From Sphingopyxis sp. 2PD (GTDB taxonomy: Bacteria; Pseudomonadota; Alphaproteobacteria; Sphingomonadales; Sphingomonadaceae), in assembly GCF_005503695.1 (NCBI RefSeq), contig NZ_SCMU01000008.1, positions 1 to 64,000 of the forward strand: DNA of 64,000 nucleotides, written 5' to 3'. Every line of letters starts with the position of its first letter. Positions within the stretch are counted from its first letter, which is position 1. Both the position numbers and the translations under genes were made by a program. This document shows positions 43,838 to 51,962 of the stretch, one piece after another. A model generated the notes under the pieces. It made no database searches. It was not told the origin of the DNA and saw nothing but the letters and a program-made list of their open reading frames with translations.

Positions 43838-43877
43838 AAAAAAAGACCCGTTGGCAGGATGCCGACGGGTCTTTTTT
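43838..43877 (-). terminator. Intrinsic terminator of rpsT
   Basis: A-tract with GACCCGT (43845-43851) pairs with ACGGGTC (43865-43871) and T-tract (43872-43877), with further inner pairing GGC/GCC. It lies 23 bases after the rpsT stop on its transcribed strand and is nearly symmetric, so it could also work for the opposite direction. Confidence 0.85.
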
Positions 43878-43899
43878 GTTCCCTTTCGGGACAGCGCAA

Positions 43900-44163
43900 T
43901 CAGGCGATCGCGTTGACGCTCTTGGTCAGGCGCGAGAATTTGCGCGCCACGGTGTTCTTGTGCAGCACACCCTTGGCAACGCCGCGCGCCATTTCGGGCT
44001 GCGCCGCCTTCAGCGCGGTCGCCGCGGCGTCCTTGTCACCGGCGATGATCGCATTCTCGACCTTCTTCACCAGCGTGCGAATGCGCGAAACGCGATTCTT
44101 GTTCACGATGGTGCGCGCGGTGTTGCGGCGGATGCGCTTTTTTGCCTGGGGCGTATTGGCCAT
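43900..44163 (-). CDS. rpsT: 30S ribosomal protein S20
   Basis: Small ribosomal subunit protein, 87 residues from ATG 44163: [20 protein letters not shown], the canonical S20 start. The remaining helices carry [20 protein letters not shown] and [18 protein letters not shown]. Six residues earlier another Met is in frame, but the family starts at MANT. An intrinsic terminator follows. Upstream bases 44164-44350 (187 bases) are probably its leader and promoter. Confidence 0.97.
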   Translation of the reverse strand: MANTPQAKKRIRRNTARTIVNKNRVSRIRTLVKKVENAIIAGDKDAAATALKAAQPEMARGVAKGVLHKNTVARKFSRLTKSVNAIA

Positions 44164-44350
44164 AAATTCCTCGGTTTTCAAACGGTCTAAGTCGGTCGGA
44201 GCACAGCGTCACCGGAGCAGCCGAATCGCGCGTAACGTGCGAATCAATGTCCGGATACGGCCGGTTCCGGAACACCGGACCCTGCTCGAAGGGTGCGCCC
44301 ATAGCCAGCAAGGCCGCTTTGGTCAATGCATATTGCGCCGATTTCCCGCA

Positions 44351-45163
44351 TCAACGCTGGCATTTGGGGCAGTAGAAGGTCGATCGCCCGCTCTGGACGA
44401 AGCGCACGATCGTGCCGCCGCATTCGCAGCCTTCGCCCTCGCGGCCATAGACGCGCCAGTCCTTGGCGAAATAGCCAAGCTCGCCATCGGGCTGTTTATA
44501 GTCGCGCAGGGTCGATCCGCCCGCCGCGATCGATGCCTCCAGCACCGCCTTGATCGCGGGGACCAGCGCCGCGAGCTTGGCGCGCGAAACGTCGGCGGCG
44601 GGCTTGGCTGGATGGATGCGCGCCATGTTGAGCGCCTCGCACACATAGATATTGCCGAGCCCCGCGACGATCGTCTGGTCGAGCAGCATCGCCTTGATCG
44701 GGGCGCGCCGCCCCGCGAGCACCCGCGCCAGATAGGCGGCGTCGAAGGCGTCGGACAAGGGTTCGGGGCCGAGGGTGACGAAGGCCGGGAAACCGGTGAG
44801 CGGATCGCCTGCGACCAGATCGACCGATCCGAAGCGGCGCGGATCGTGGAGCATCAGCCGCTGCCCCGCCGCGGTGTCGATCAGCAGATGATCGTGCTTG
44901 CCGGGTTCGCCCGCGCCGATCCGCCAGCTGCCCGACATGCCGAGATGAAAGATCATATGGTCGCCGCGGTCGGTCGCGATGATCCCATATTTGGCGCGGC
45001 GCGACAGGCCGGTGACGATCGAGCCGGTCAGCCGCTGCGCGAGATCGACGGGGAACGGGCGGCGGAGGTCCGGACGCAGCGTCGACACGCGCACCAGCCG
45101 CTGGCCGCTGAGGTGCGGCGTGAGGCCGCGCACGGTGGTTTCAACCTCGGGAAGTTCGGGCAT
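44351..45163 (-). CDS. mutM: Formamidopyrimidine-DNA glycosylase
   Basis: Bifunctional DNA glycosylase/AP lyase that removes 8-oxoguanine. The 270-residue protein must begin at ATG 45163 (MPELPEVETTVRGL) because the N-terminal proline is the catalytic nucleophile. Lys near residue 60, helix-two-turn-helix elements (TIVAGLGNIYVCEALNMARI) and a C-terminal zinc finger with CECGG and CPKC are present. Divergent from ubiE with a short gap. Confidence 0.96.
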   Translation of the reverse strand: MPELPEVETTVRGLTPHLSGQRLVRVSTLRPDLRRPFPVDLAQRLTGSIVTGLSRRAKYGIIATDRGDHMIFHLGMSGSWRIGAGEPGKHDHLLIDTAAGQRLMLHDPRRFGSVDLVAGDPLTGFPAFVTLGPEPLSDAFDAAYLARVLAGRRAPIKAMLLDQTIVAGLGNIYVCEALNMARIHPAKPAADVSRAKLAALVPAIKAVLEASIAAGGSTLRDYKQPDGELGYFAKDWRVYGREGEGCECGGTIVRFVQSGRSTFYCPKCQR

Positions 45164-45257
45164 ATCGCGCATCGGGCTACGCGCCATTTGCTTGCGCTTC
45201 AACCCTTGGCTAAAGGCCGATCAGACTTCGCTTCTCCCCCGCAAAGGCGCCGCCACG

Positions 45258-45995
45258 ATGACCACCCCCGATACCGTCAGCTTTGGCTATGAACAGGTTC
45301 CCGCGACCGAGAAAACCGCCAAGGTCGGCGAGGTGTTCAGCCGCGTCGCGCGCAAATATGACATCATGAACGACGCGATGTCGGGCGGCATGCACCGGCT
45401 GTGGAAAGACCGCTTCGTGCGCCGGGTCAAGCCGCGCGAGGGCGAGGCGATCCTCGACATGGCGGGCGGCACCGGCGACATCGCGTTCCGGATGGAGCCG
45501 TCGGGCGCGAGCATCACCGTCGCCGACATCAACCCCGACATGCTGGGGGTCGGGATGGAGCGCGCGGCGGAACGCGGGATCGACACGCTGGTCTGGTCCG
45601 AGCAGAATGCCGAGACGCTGTCGTTCCCCGACCAGTTTTTCGACGCCTATACGATCGCCTTTGGCATCCGCAACGTCACCGACATCCCGGCGGCGCTGAC
45701 GGAAGCGCACCGCGTGCTGCGCTACGGCGGGCGGTTCTTCTGCCTCGAATTTTCGACCAACGAATGGCCGGGCTTCGCGCAGGCCTATGACGCCTATTCG
45801 CACCACCTCGTCCCCAAGCTTGGCAAGCTGATCGCCGACGATGAGGACAGCTATCGTTACCTGATCGAATCGATCCGCCGCTTCCCGCCGATGCCCGAAT
45901 TTGCGCAGATGATCCGCGAAGCAGGCTTCACCGCGGTGAAGGTCGAACCGATCCTCGGCGGGCTGGTCGCGATCCACAGCGGGTGGAAGGCTTGA
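45258..45995 (+). CDS. ubiE: Ubiquinone/menaquinone biosynthesis methyltransferase UbiE
   Basis: SAM-dependent C-methyltransferase of ubiquinone synthesis. The 245-residue protein starts MTTPDTVSFGYEQVPATEKT, followed by VFSRVARKYDIMNDAMSGGM, the family-specific motif. The SAM site is DMAGGTGDIAFRM, and FFCLEFST is the post-II motif. Upstream codons of the open frame to 44979 overlap mutM and are not used. Directly followed by ubiB. Confidence 0.96.
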   Translation: MTTPDTVSFGYEQVPATEKTAKVGEVFSRVARKYDIMNDAMSGGMHRLWKDRFVRRVKPREGEAILDMAGGTGDIAFRMEPSGASITVADINPDMLGVGMERAAERGIDTLVWSEQNAETLSFPDQFFDAYTIAFGIRNVTDIPAALTEAHRVLRYGGRFFCLEFSTNEWPGFAQAYDAYSHHLVPKLGKLIADDEDSYRYLIESIRRFPPMPEFAQMIREAGFTAVKVEPILGGLVAIHSGWKA

Positions 45996-47536
45996 CCCGT
46001 CCCGTCACCCATATCCTGCGCCTGCTGAAATGGGGCCGCATCCTCGCGCGCCACGGGGCGCTGCGCGGGATCGAGACCGCGCCGCAGACCCCGCCGGGGG
46101 TCAAGCGATTGTGCCGGATCGCGCGCTTCGGGACGGTCCAGCCGAAAATACCCGACTATGCCGCGGCGTTTCAGGCGATCGGCCCCGCTGCGGTCAAGCT
46201 GGGCCAGACGCTGGCGACGCGCCCCGATCTGGTCGGCGAGGATGCCGCGCGCAACCTGCTGAGCCTGCAGGACGCGCTCCCCCCGGTCGCGTTCGAGCGG
46301 ATTCGGCAGGAAATCGAAGCGACCTTCGAGGTGTCGCTGGAAAGCCTGTACAACCAGTTCGACCCCGACCCCGTCGGATCGGCGTCGATCGCGCAGGTCC
46401 ACCGCGCGGTGACCACCGACGGTCGCCAGGTCGCAGTGAAGGTGCGCCGCCCCGGCATCGACAAGCAGTTCGCGCGCGATATCGAAACCTATGAATGGGC
46501 GGCGGCGCATCTGGAGGCGCTGGGCGGCGAAGCATCGCGGCTGCGCCCGCGGCAGGTGATCGCCAATTTCCGCCGCTGGACCTTGCGCGAACTCGACCTG
46601 CGCCGCGAAGCCGCCTCGGCATCCGAGCTCGCCGACGCGATGGTCGGGGTGCCGACCTATGAAGTCCCGGCAATCGACTGGGACCGTACGACCAGCCGCG
46701 TGATGACGCTGAGCTGGATCGACGGCATCAAGATTTCGCGCCGCGACGACCTGATCGCGGCGGGTCACGACATGGAGGCGCTGGCGCGCAACCTCGTCCA
46801 CGCCTTCCTGCGCCAGGCGATCGCCGAGGGGTTTTTCCACGCCGACATGCATCAGGGCAATTTGTTCGTGAAGTCCGACGGCACGATCGCCGCGGTCGAT
46901 TTCGGGATCATGGGGCGGATCAACCGGCAGGCGCGCTACTGGCTCGCCGAAATTCTCTACGGGCTGACCACGGGCAATTACCGCCGCGTCGCCGAAATCC
47001 ATTTCGAGGCGCAGTACGTTCCCGATTATCATAATGTCGAGGAATTCGCGACGGCGCTGCGCGCGGTCGGCGAACCGATGCGCGGCAAGCCGGTGAGCGA
47101 ATTGTCGGTCGGGCATATGCTCGATGGCCTGTTCGCGATCACCCGCGATTTCGACATGCAGACCCAGCCACACCTGCTGTTGCTGCAAAAAACGATGGTG
47201 ATGGTCGAGGGGGTGGCGACGATGCTGAACCCGCAGATCAATATGTGGGACGTGTCGGGACCGTTCGTGAAGGAATGGATCCGCGATGAACTTGGCCCCG
47301 AGGCGGCGCTCGCCGATGGCCTGCGCGAACAGGGCAAGACGCTGGCGCTGATCCCCGACATCATCCGCCGCCTCGACGAACAATTGCCGCGCAAGGGCGC
47401 CGCCCCGCCCGCGCCGCCGCTGCCCGACATCCCGCTGATGTGGGAACGAGGCGAGCGGCGGGTGTGGTGGCGTTATGCGCTGACGGCGGTGGTTGGGGCG
47501 GCAGCGGGTGCGGGCGTGCTCCAGTGGCTCGGTTGA
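45992..47536 (+). CDS. ubiB: Ubiquinone biosynthesis accessory kinase UbiB
   Basis: ABC1/ADCK-type atypical kinase needed for ubiquinone synthesis. A TTG at 45992 overlaps the ubiE stop (TTGA); a GTG at 45983 is a close alternative. Length 514 residues. Signature motifs are FGTVQPKIPDYAAAFQAIGP, KLGQTLATRPDL (KxGQ), PVGSASIAQVHRA (the A-rich loop replaces the P-loop) and HADMHQGNLFV. One C-terminal membrane helix (ALTAVVGAAAGAGVLQWLG) anchors it. Confidence 0.95.
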   Translation: MTRPVTHILRLLKWGRILARHGALRGIETAPQTPPGVKRLCRIARFGTVQPKIPDYAAAFQAIGPAAVKLGQTLATRPDLVGEDAARNLLSLQDALPPVAFERIRQEIEATFEVSLESLYNQFDPDPVGSASIAQVHRAVTTDGRQVAVKVRRPGIDKQFARDIETYEWAAAHLEALGGEASRLRPRQVIANFRRWTLRELDLRREAASASELADAMVGVPTYEVPAIDWDRTTSRVMTLSWIDGIKISRRDDLIAAGHDMEALARNLVHAFLRQAIAEGFFHADMHQGNLFVKSDGTIAAVDFGIMGRINRQARYWLAEILYGLTTGNYRRVAEIHFEAQYVPDYHNVEEFATALRAVGEPMRGKPVSELSVGHMLDGLFAITRDFDMQTQPHLLLLQKTMVMVEGVATMLNPQINMWDVSGPFVKEWIRDELGPEAALADGLREQGKTLALIPDIIRRLDEQLPRKGAAPPAPPLPDIPLMWERGERRVWWRYALTAVVGAAAGAGVLQWLG

Positions 47537-47548
47537 CACGCAGACACT

Positions 47549-47569
47549 ATGCGCATATTTTTTGCGCAT
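47549..47569 (+). promoter_or_regulatory. Possible ccdAB operator
   Basis: ATGCGCAT (47549-47556) is a perfect palindrome and TTGCGCAT recurs at 47562-47569, 13 bases on, with TATTTTT between. Repeated half-sites just before a CcdA start fit autoregulation by the CcdA/CcdB complex. No protein binding is shown; the assignment is by position and symmetry. Confidence 0.35.
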
Positions 47570-47825
47570 GAATAGGGTCCATCGTTTCACTGCCAGCCGA
47601 AAGCCGACCAACGTCACGCTGCCCGCCGACCTCGTGTCCGAAGCAAAGCGGCTCGGCATCAATGTTTCGCAGGCGTGCGAAGCCGGACTGGTCGATCAAG
47701 TTCGAAAAATGCTGGGCGAGGAATGGAAGCGCGAAAATCGGGAAGCCATGGAATCGTCCAATGAATATGTGCGCAAACATGGCCTGCCGCTGGCGCGATA
47801 CCGGGATCTCTTGTGGCGCAGCTAG
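47568..47825 (+). CDS. ccdA: CcdA-family antitoxin
   Basis: An 85-residue protein with a ribbon-helix-helix-type start (KPTNVTLPADLVSEAKRLGI) for DNA binding, then an extended C-terminal CcdB-binding tail (EEWKRENREAMESSNEYVRK). The order antitoxin then toxin, with the last 13 bases overlapping the toxin gene, is characteristic of type II modules. It should neutralise CcdB and repress its own promoter. The pair interrupts the ubiB-coaBC interval. Confidence 0.9.
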   Translation: MNRVHRFTASRKPTNVTLPADLVSEAKRLGINVSQACEAGLVDQVRKMLGEEWKRENREAMESSNEYVRKHGLPLARYRDLLWRS

Positions 47826-48109
47826 ATGTGTTCCAAACCGACCAGGGTGAATATCTGCTCGACTTCCAGTCGAACACGCTCGACCATTTGAACACGCGGT
47901 TTGTGATCCCGCTCGTCCGTCCGGACGACGGCCCCAAGCTTGCCGAACGGCTTAATCCGATCTTTTCCATCAATGGGGAACCCATGGCGCTCTACACGCA
48001 ATTTGCGTTGACGGTGCCAGTGAGCGAGTTGAAGAATTTTGTGACATCTCTGTCGGATCAGCATTATCTCGTGATGTCGGCGATCGACATGCTGATCACG
48101 GGCTATTGA
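47813..48109 (+). CDS. ccdB: CcdB-family toxin
   Basis: A 98-residue CcdB-like toxin expected to poison DNA gyrase. It begins with GTG at 47813: AQLDVFQTDQGEYLLDFQSN, then TRFVIPLVRP and the C-terminal LVMSAIDMLITGY (the family ends W-G-I or G-F/Y-type). The C-terminal tail is where CcdB contacts gyrase; whether it is active here is unknown. A full-length reading frame and close antitoxin suggest an intact module. Confidence 0.9.
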   Translation: MAQLDVFQTDQGEYLLDFQSNTLDHLNTRFVIPLVRPDDGPKLAERLNPIFSINGEPMALYTQFALTVPVSELKNFVTSLSDQHYLVMSAIDMLITGY

Positions 48110-48113
48110 GATT

Positions 48114-49478
48114 ATGAACACCTCCCGCATCCTGCTTATCATCGGCGGCGGCATCGCCGCGTATAAATCGATCGAGCTTGTCCGTTTGCTCCGCAAGTCG
48201 GGCTATGTTGTGCGCTGCGTCCTCACCCGCGCGGGCGAGCAGTTCGTCACGCCGCTGACGCTCGCGGCGCTGAGCGAGAACAAGGTTTACACCAATTTGT
48301 TCGACCTCAAGGACGAGGTCGAGATGGGGCATATCCAGCTCTCGCGCGAGGCCGACCTGGTCGTCGTCGCGCCCGCGACCGCTGATTTGCTGGCGAAGAT
48401 GGCGGCGGGCATCGCCGATGACCTCGCCACCACGCTGCTGCTCGCCACCGACAAGCCGGTGCTCGCGGCGCCCGCGATGAATGTCCGCATGTGGCTGCAT
48501 CCGGCAACGCAGCGCAATGTAGTGACACTGCGTGGCGACGGAGTGACGGTGCTGGACCCGGACGAGGGCGAGATGGCGTGCGGCGAGTTCGGGCCGGGAC
48601 GGCTGCCCGAACCTACGGCGATTTTTGCGGCGATCGAGGCGGCGCTCTCTTCTCCCCTCCCGCTTGCGGGAGGGGTCGGGGGAGGGCCTGTTGCGCCGTC
48701 AGTCTTGCCATTAGACGATTCCGGCCCTTCAGACATGCCCTCCCCTAGCCCCTCCCGCAAGCGGGAGGGGGACTTGAGGGGCCAACCCGACTTTGCGCCC
48801 GAAAACCATCGCCCTCTTTACGGCCGCCGCATCCTGATTACCGCAGGCCCGACGCACGAGCCGATCGACCCGGTGCGCTACATCGCCAACCGGTCGAGCG
48901 GCAAACAAGGCTTTGCGATCGCCGCCGCCGCCGCCGAGGCGGGCGCCGAGGTGCTGCTGATCGCGGGGCCGGTGCCGCTGCCGACCCCGCCGGGGGTGAT
49001 CCGCGTCGATGTCGAAACCGCGGTCGAGATGGCCGAGGAAGTTCTGCAGGGGCTGCCGGTCGATGCCGCGATCATGGTCGCCGCCGTCGCCGACTGGCGG
49101 GCCGCCGACACATCCGCGCAAAAGATCAAGAAGGACGGCAGCGGCGCGGTGCCGCCGCTGGCGCTGGCCGAAAACCCCGACATCCTTGCCGGGATTGCCC
49201 GATCGCCCGACCGCCCGCCGCTGCTGATCGGCTTTGCCGCCGAGACCAACGACGTCATCGCGCATGCCGGAGCGAAGCTGGCCAAGAAGGGTTGCGACTG
49301 GATCGTCGCCAACGACGTCGCCGCCGACCCGATGGGCGGCGAAAGCAACCGCGTGCATATCGTTAGCAAAAACGGGATAGACAGCTGGGACCGACTGCCG
49401 AAAGCCGCCGTCGCCCGCAAATTGATGGAAAAGATCGCCGATGAGCTCGATGCGCGTAGCCCCCGCCAGCCCGATTGA
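48114..49478 (+). CDS. coaBC: Bifunctional phosphopantothenoylcysteine decarboxylase/synthetase CoaBC
   Basis: Joins cysteine to 4'-phosphopantothenate and decarboxylates the product in coenzyme A synthesis. The 454-residue protein has the CoaC flavoprotein half ([20 protein letters not shown] near residue 11, [11 protein letters not shown] near residue 117) and the CoaB half ([20 protein letters not shown], from about residue 243). Between them (about 181-219) the coding sequence is made of a REP-like palindrome pair, giving [11 protein letters not shown]-type sequence. This linker is not conserved but stays in frame. Confidence 0.96.
   Translation: MNTSRILLIIGGGIAAYKSIELVRLLRKSGYVVRCVLTRAGEQFVTPLTLAALSENKVYTNLFDLKDEVEMGHIQLSREADLVVVAPATADLLAKMAAGIADDLATTLLLATDKPVLAAPAMNVRMWLHPATQRNVVTLRGDGVTVLDPDEGEMACGEFGPGRLPEPTAIFAAIEAALSSPLPLAGGVGGGPVAPSVLPLDDSGPSDMPSPSPSRKREGDLRGQPDFAPENHRPLYGRRILITAGPTHEPIDPVRYIANRSSGKQGFAIAAAAAEAGAEVLLIAGPVPLPTPPGVIRVDVETAVEMAEEVLQGLPVDAAIMVAAVADWRAADTSAQKIKKDGSGAVPPLALAENPDILAGIARSPDRPPLLIGFAAETNDVIAHAGAKLAKKGCDWIVANDVAADPMGGESNRVHIVSKNGIDSWDRLPKAAVARKLMEKIADELDARSPRQPD
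48654..48770. repeat. REP-like palindrome pair inside coaBC, family D copy 1
   Basis: CCCCTCCCGCTTGCGGGAGG at 48654-48673 and a matching palindrome at 48749-48770 bound a 117-base element. It lies wholly within the coding sequence between the two CoaBC domains; 117 is a multiple of three, so the frame is kept. The same type is intergenic at 58874-58986. Confidence 0.75.
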
Positions 49479-49989
49479 AATCCGCATCCAGCGGCTGCCC
49501 AATGGCGGCGGTTTGCCCCTGCCCGCCTATGCCAGCGACGGCGCGGCGGGAATGGACGTTGTCGCGGCCGAATCGCTGACGATCCGCCCCGGCACCCGCC
49601 ATGCGGTGGCGACCGGGTTCGCGATGGCGATCCCGCCCGGCTATGAAGTGCAGGTGCGCCCGCGCTCGGGCCTGGCGCTCAAACATGGCATCACCTGCCT
49701 CAACACGCCCGGCACGATCGACAGCGATTATCGCGGCGAGGTGAAGGTTATCCTCGCCAATCTGGGTGAGGATAATTTCGAGGTGAAGCGCGGCGACCGC
49801 ATCGCGCAGCTGGTCCCGGCACCCGTCCAGCGCGCGAACTTCGCCGAAGTGGCGACGCTTGATGAGACGGCGCGCGGCGCGGGCGGGTTCGGATCGACCG
49901 GGGTCGAAAGCGAGCCCGTCGACGAAACCGCCGACGCCGCAGGACTGGCCTCGCTATCGGGGATCAAGACCCGGCGATCGAGCGAGTAA
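49441..49989 (+). CDS. dut: Deoxyuridine 5'-triphosphate nucleotidohydrolase
   Basis: dUTPase, cuts dUTP to dUMP and pyrophosphate, keeping uracil out of DNA. The 182-residue trimeric-type enzyme has all five motifs: [39 protein letters not shown] and the C-terminal GAGGFGSTG. It carries an acidic approximately 25-residue tail beyond motif 5 ([20 protein letters not shown]), longer than usual. Start ATG 49441 overlaps coaBC by 38 bases (ATG 49450 is an alternative). Confidence 0.96.
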   Translation: MSSMRVAPASPIEIRIQRLPNGGGLPLPAYASDGAAGMDVVAAESLTIRPGTRHAVATGFAMAIPPGYEVQVRPRSGLALKHGITCLNTPGTIDSDYRGEVKVILANLGEDNFEVKRGDRIAQLVPAPVQRANFAEVATLDETARGAGGFGSTGVESEPVDETADAAGLASLSGIKTRRSSE

Positions 49990-50739
49990 TTGCTGACCGA
50001 CGCCGAACTCGACCGCTATGCGCGCCAGATCATCCTGCCCGCGTTCGGCGGCGCGGGGCAGGCGAAGCTGAAGGCGGCGCATGTCACCGTCATCGGCGCG
50101 GGCGGCATCGGCTGTCCGGCGATCACCTATCTGGCGGCGGCGGGGGTCGGCAGGCTGACGATCATCGACAATGATGTCGTCGAATTGTCGAACCTGCAGC
50201 GCCAGCCGCTGTTCACCGATGCCGACATCGGCGCGGGCAAGGCCGAGGTCGCGGCGGACGCGGCGCGGCGGATCAACCCGCATGTCGAGGCGGCCGCAGT
50301 GTCCAATCGGTTGGACGAGGCGAACGCCTCCACGCTGCTGACGAACGCCGACCTGATCCTCGACGGGTGCGACAATTTCGCGACCCGGTTGGCGGTCAAC
50401 CGCGCCGCCGTCGCCTTGCGGGTTCCGCTGCTCAGCGCCGCGATCGGGGCGTTCGAGGGGCAGGTCGCTCTGTACCAGGGCTGGCGCGCCGACAGCCCGT
50501 GCTACGCCTGCCTGGTCGGCGACGATCCCGACCGGCCCGGGATCAACTGCGCCGAAACCGGGGTTATGGGCGCGCTGGCGGGCATGATCGGGACGATGGC
50601 GGCGCTGGAGGCAGTGCGCGCGCTGACCGGCTGGGGCTCGGCCTTGACGGGGCGGCTGGCGATCATCGATATGCTCGACCGGCGCTGGCGCGAGGTTGCG
50701 GTGCCCAAGGATCCGGAGTGTCCGATATGCCGGGGCTGA
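49990..50739 (+). CDS. ThiF/MoeB-family adenylyltransferase
   Basis: E1-like enzyme of 249 residues, starting with TTG at 49990 directly after the dut stop. It has the nucleotide-binding GAGGIGCPAITYLAAAGVGR and RQ-containing VELSNLQRQPLFTDADIGAG. It also has DGCDNFATR, which holds the catalytic Asp, and two zinc CxxC pairs (CYAC and CPIC). It would adenylate the C-terminal glycine of a MoaD- or ThiS-like partner for sulfur transfer in molybdopterin or thiamine synthesis. No such partner is in the window; no rhodanese domain is seen. Confidence 0.9.
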   Translation: MLTDAELDRYARQIILPAFGGAGQAKLKAAHVTVIGAGGIGCPAITYLAAAGVGRLTIIDNDVVELSNLQRQPLFTDADIGAGKAEVAADAARRINPHVEAAAVSNRLDEANASTLLTNADLILDGCDNFATRLAVNRAAVALRVPLLSAAIGAFEGQVALYQGWRADSPCYACLVGDDPDRPGINCAETGVMGALAGMIGTMAALEAVRALTGWGSALTGRLAIIDMLDRRWREVAVPKDPECPICRG

Positions 50740-51092
50740 ACATCATCGTCGCATCGGCCGATGGCGAGCGTTTTTATGCCGCGCTCGAGGCGGCGGCAGC
50801 GGCGGCGGCGCTCGGGCGACCGGCGCGCATCTTCCTGCAAGGACCAGCCGCGGCGCTGCTGCGCACCCCCGTCGCCTTTGCCGGCGATGCGGCGCGGCGC
50901 GCCGCGGGGCAGCCCGACCTTGTGTCGCTGATCGCCGAGGCGATGGCGATGGATGTGCGGCTGGTCGTCTGTCAGTCGGGCATGGCGCTGACTGGCATGA
51001 CCGCGAGCGAGCTGGTGCCGCAGGTGCGCACGGGCGGGCTGGTGAGCTTCATGGCCGAGATGGGCGAAGCTGACCGGTTGGTGGTGTATTGA
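50727..51092 (+). CDS. DsrE-family sulfur-relay-like protein
   Basis: A 121-residue protein starting ATG 50727 within the ThiF/MoeB gene (13-base overlap). The motif LNIIVASADGERFYAALEAA at the start and a Cys in DVRLVVCQSGMALTGM fit the DsrE/DsrF/YchN fold, in which a cysteine carries sulfur. The context beside an E1-like enzyme suggests a sulfur-relay role, but partner proteins are not identified. Confidence 0.78.
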   Translation: MPGLNIIVASADGERFYAALEAAAAAAALGRPARIFLQGPAAALLRTPVAFAGDAARRAAGQPDLVSLIAEAMAMDVRLVVCQSGMALTGMTASELVPQVRTGGLVSFMAEMGEADRLVVY

Positions 51093-51097
51093 ATTTT

Positions 51098-51237
51098 TGA
51101 TCCTCCCTGTGGCGAAGCCATGGGGAGGGGGACCGCTTGCGAAGCAAGTGGTGGAGGGGCAGCAACGACAGCGCAAATGCCCCTCCGTCAGCGCTTCGCG
51201 CTGCCACCTCCCCACGCCTTTGGCGCAAGGAGGATCA
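51098..51237. repeat. Palindromic intergenic repeat, family A, copy 3
   Basis: Terminal repeats TGATCCTCC (51098-51106) and GGAGGATCA (51229-51237) bound a 140-base element. Bases 51180-51214 are identical to 33-67. It sits between two convergent genes, 5 bases after one stop and 5 before the other, where it could act as a shared transcript end. Confidence 0.75.
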
Positions 51238-51242
51238 AGCGG

Positions 51243-51962
51243 TCACGGATTATCGCACACCGTGATCGCATCGGGCTCGGGGCGTTTCCCTTCAGGTACG
51301 AAGCGCGCCAGATAGCCCCCGGCATGCTGCTTGTCGTCATAGGACACCAGCTTGTACCCGACCGCCTCGAACTCGCAGACGAGCAGGCGGAAGGGCGTGC
51401 CATGGTCGGCGATCGGGCGGTCGCCGTCGACGACGATCACCTGCCCGCCCGCGCGCAATGCCGGGCGTAGCCGCCAGAGAAAGGCGTAGGGCTCGCCAAT
51501 CTCATGATACATATGGACCATGAACACGCGGTCGAAGCTGGCGGCGGGCAGCCGCGGGTCGTCGACCGCGCCGAGTTTGAGCGAGACATTGTCGAGCCGT
51601 TCGCGCGCGACGCGGTCGGCAAGCCGTTCGATCACGTCGGGGATGATGTCCTGCGCCAGCACGCGACCGCCCGCGCCGACGCGCTGCGCCAGCCGCACGG
51701 TATAATAGCCATCGCCCGCGCCGATGTCGGCCACGGTCATCCCGGGACGGACATCGGCCGAGTCCATGACATCCTCGGCTTCGTTGACGCGGTCGCGCGC
51801 TTCCTCGGTCGACCATTTGGTCGATACGGTCGGCGCCACCGGGCGGTCGGCGGGCGGAAACTCGCGCGCCGTCATGGCGCGGTCGCCGCTATCGTCCCAT
51901 GGCGCATCGCAGCCGCCGAGCAGCGGCAAGAGTGCGAGCAGGACGACAGCGCGGCGGATCAA
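51243..51962 (-). CDS. Methyltransferase-like lipoprotein
   Basis: A 239-residue protein with a lipoprotein signal, [18 protein letters not shown] (cysteine 18 lipidated), followed by a class I SAM-methyltransferase fold. Motif I is [20 protein letters not shown], with further blocks [13 protein letters not shown] and [10 protein letters not shown]. The combination is odd because SAM is a cytoplasmic cofactor; it could be exported and bind another ligand, or the start could be misjudged. Its start overlaps the prfB stop by four bases. Confidence 0.8.
   Translation of the reverse strand: MIRRAVVLLALLPLLGGCDAPWDDSGDRAMTAREFPPADRPVAPTVSTKWSTEEARDRVNEAEDVMDSADVRPGMTVADIGAGDGYYTVRLAQRVGAGGRVLAQDIIPDVIERLADRVARERLDNVSLKLGAVDDPRLPAASFDRVFMVHMYHEIGEPYAFLWRLRPALRAGGQVIVVDGDRPIADHGTPFRLLVCEFEAVGYKLVSYDDKQHAGGYLARFVPEGKRPEPDAITVCDNP

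Noticed and set aside
47568-48109. Plasmid remnant around ccdAB
   Set aside because: CcdAB is best known from plasmids, but no replication, partition or transfer gene is nearby and the flanks are chromosomal housekeeping genes.
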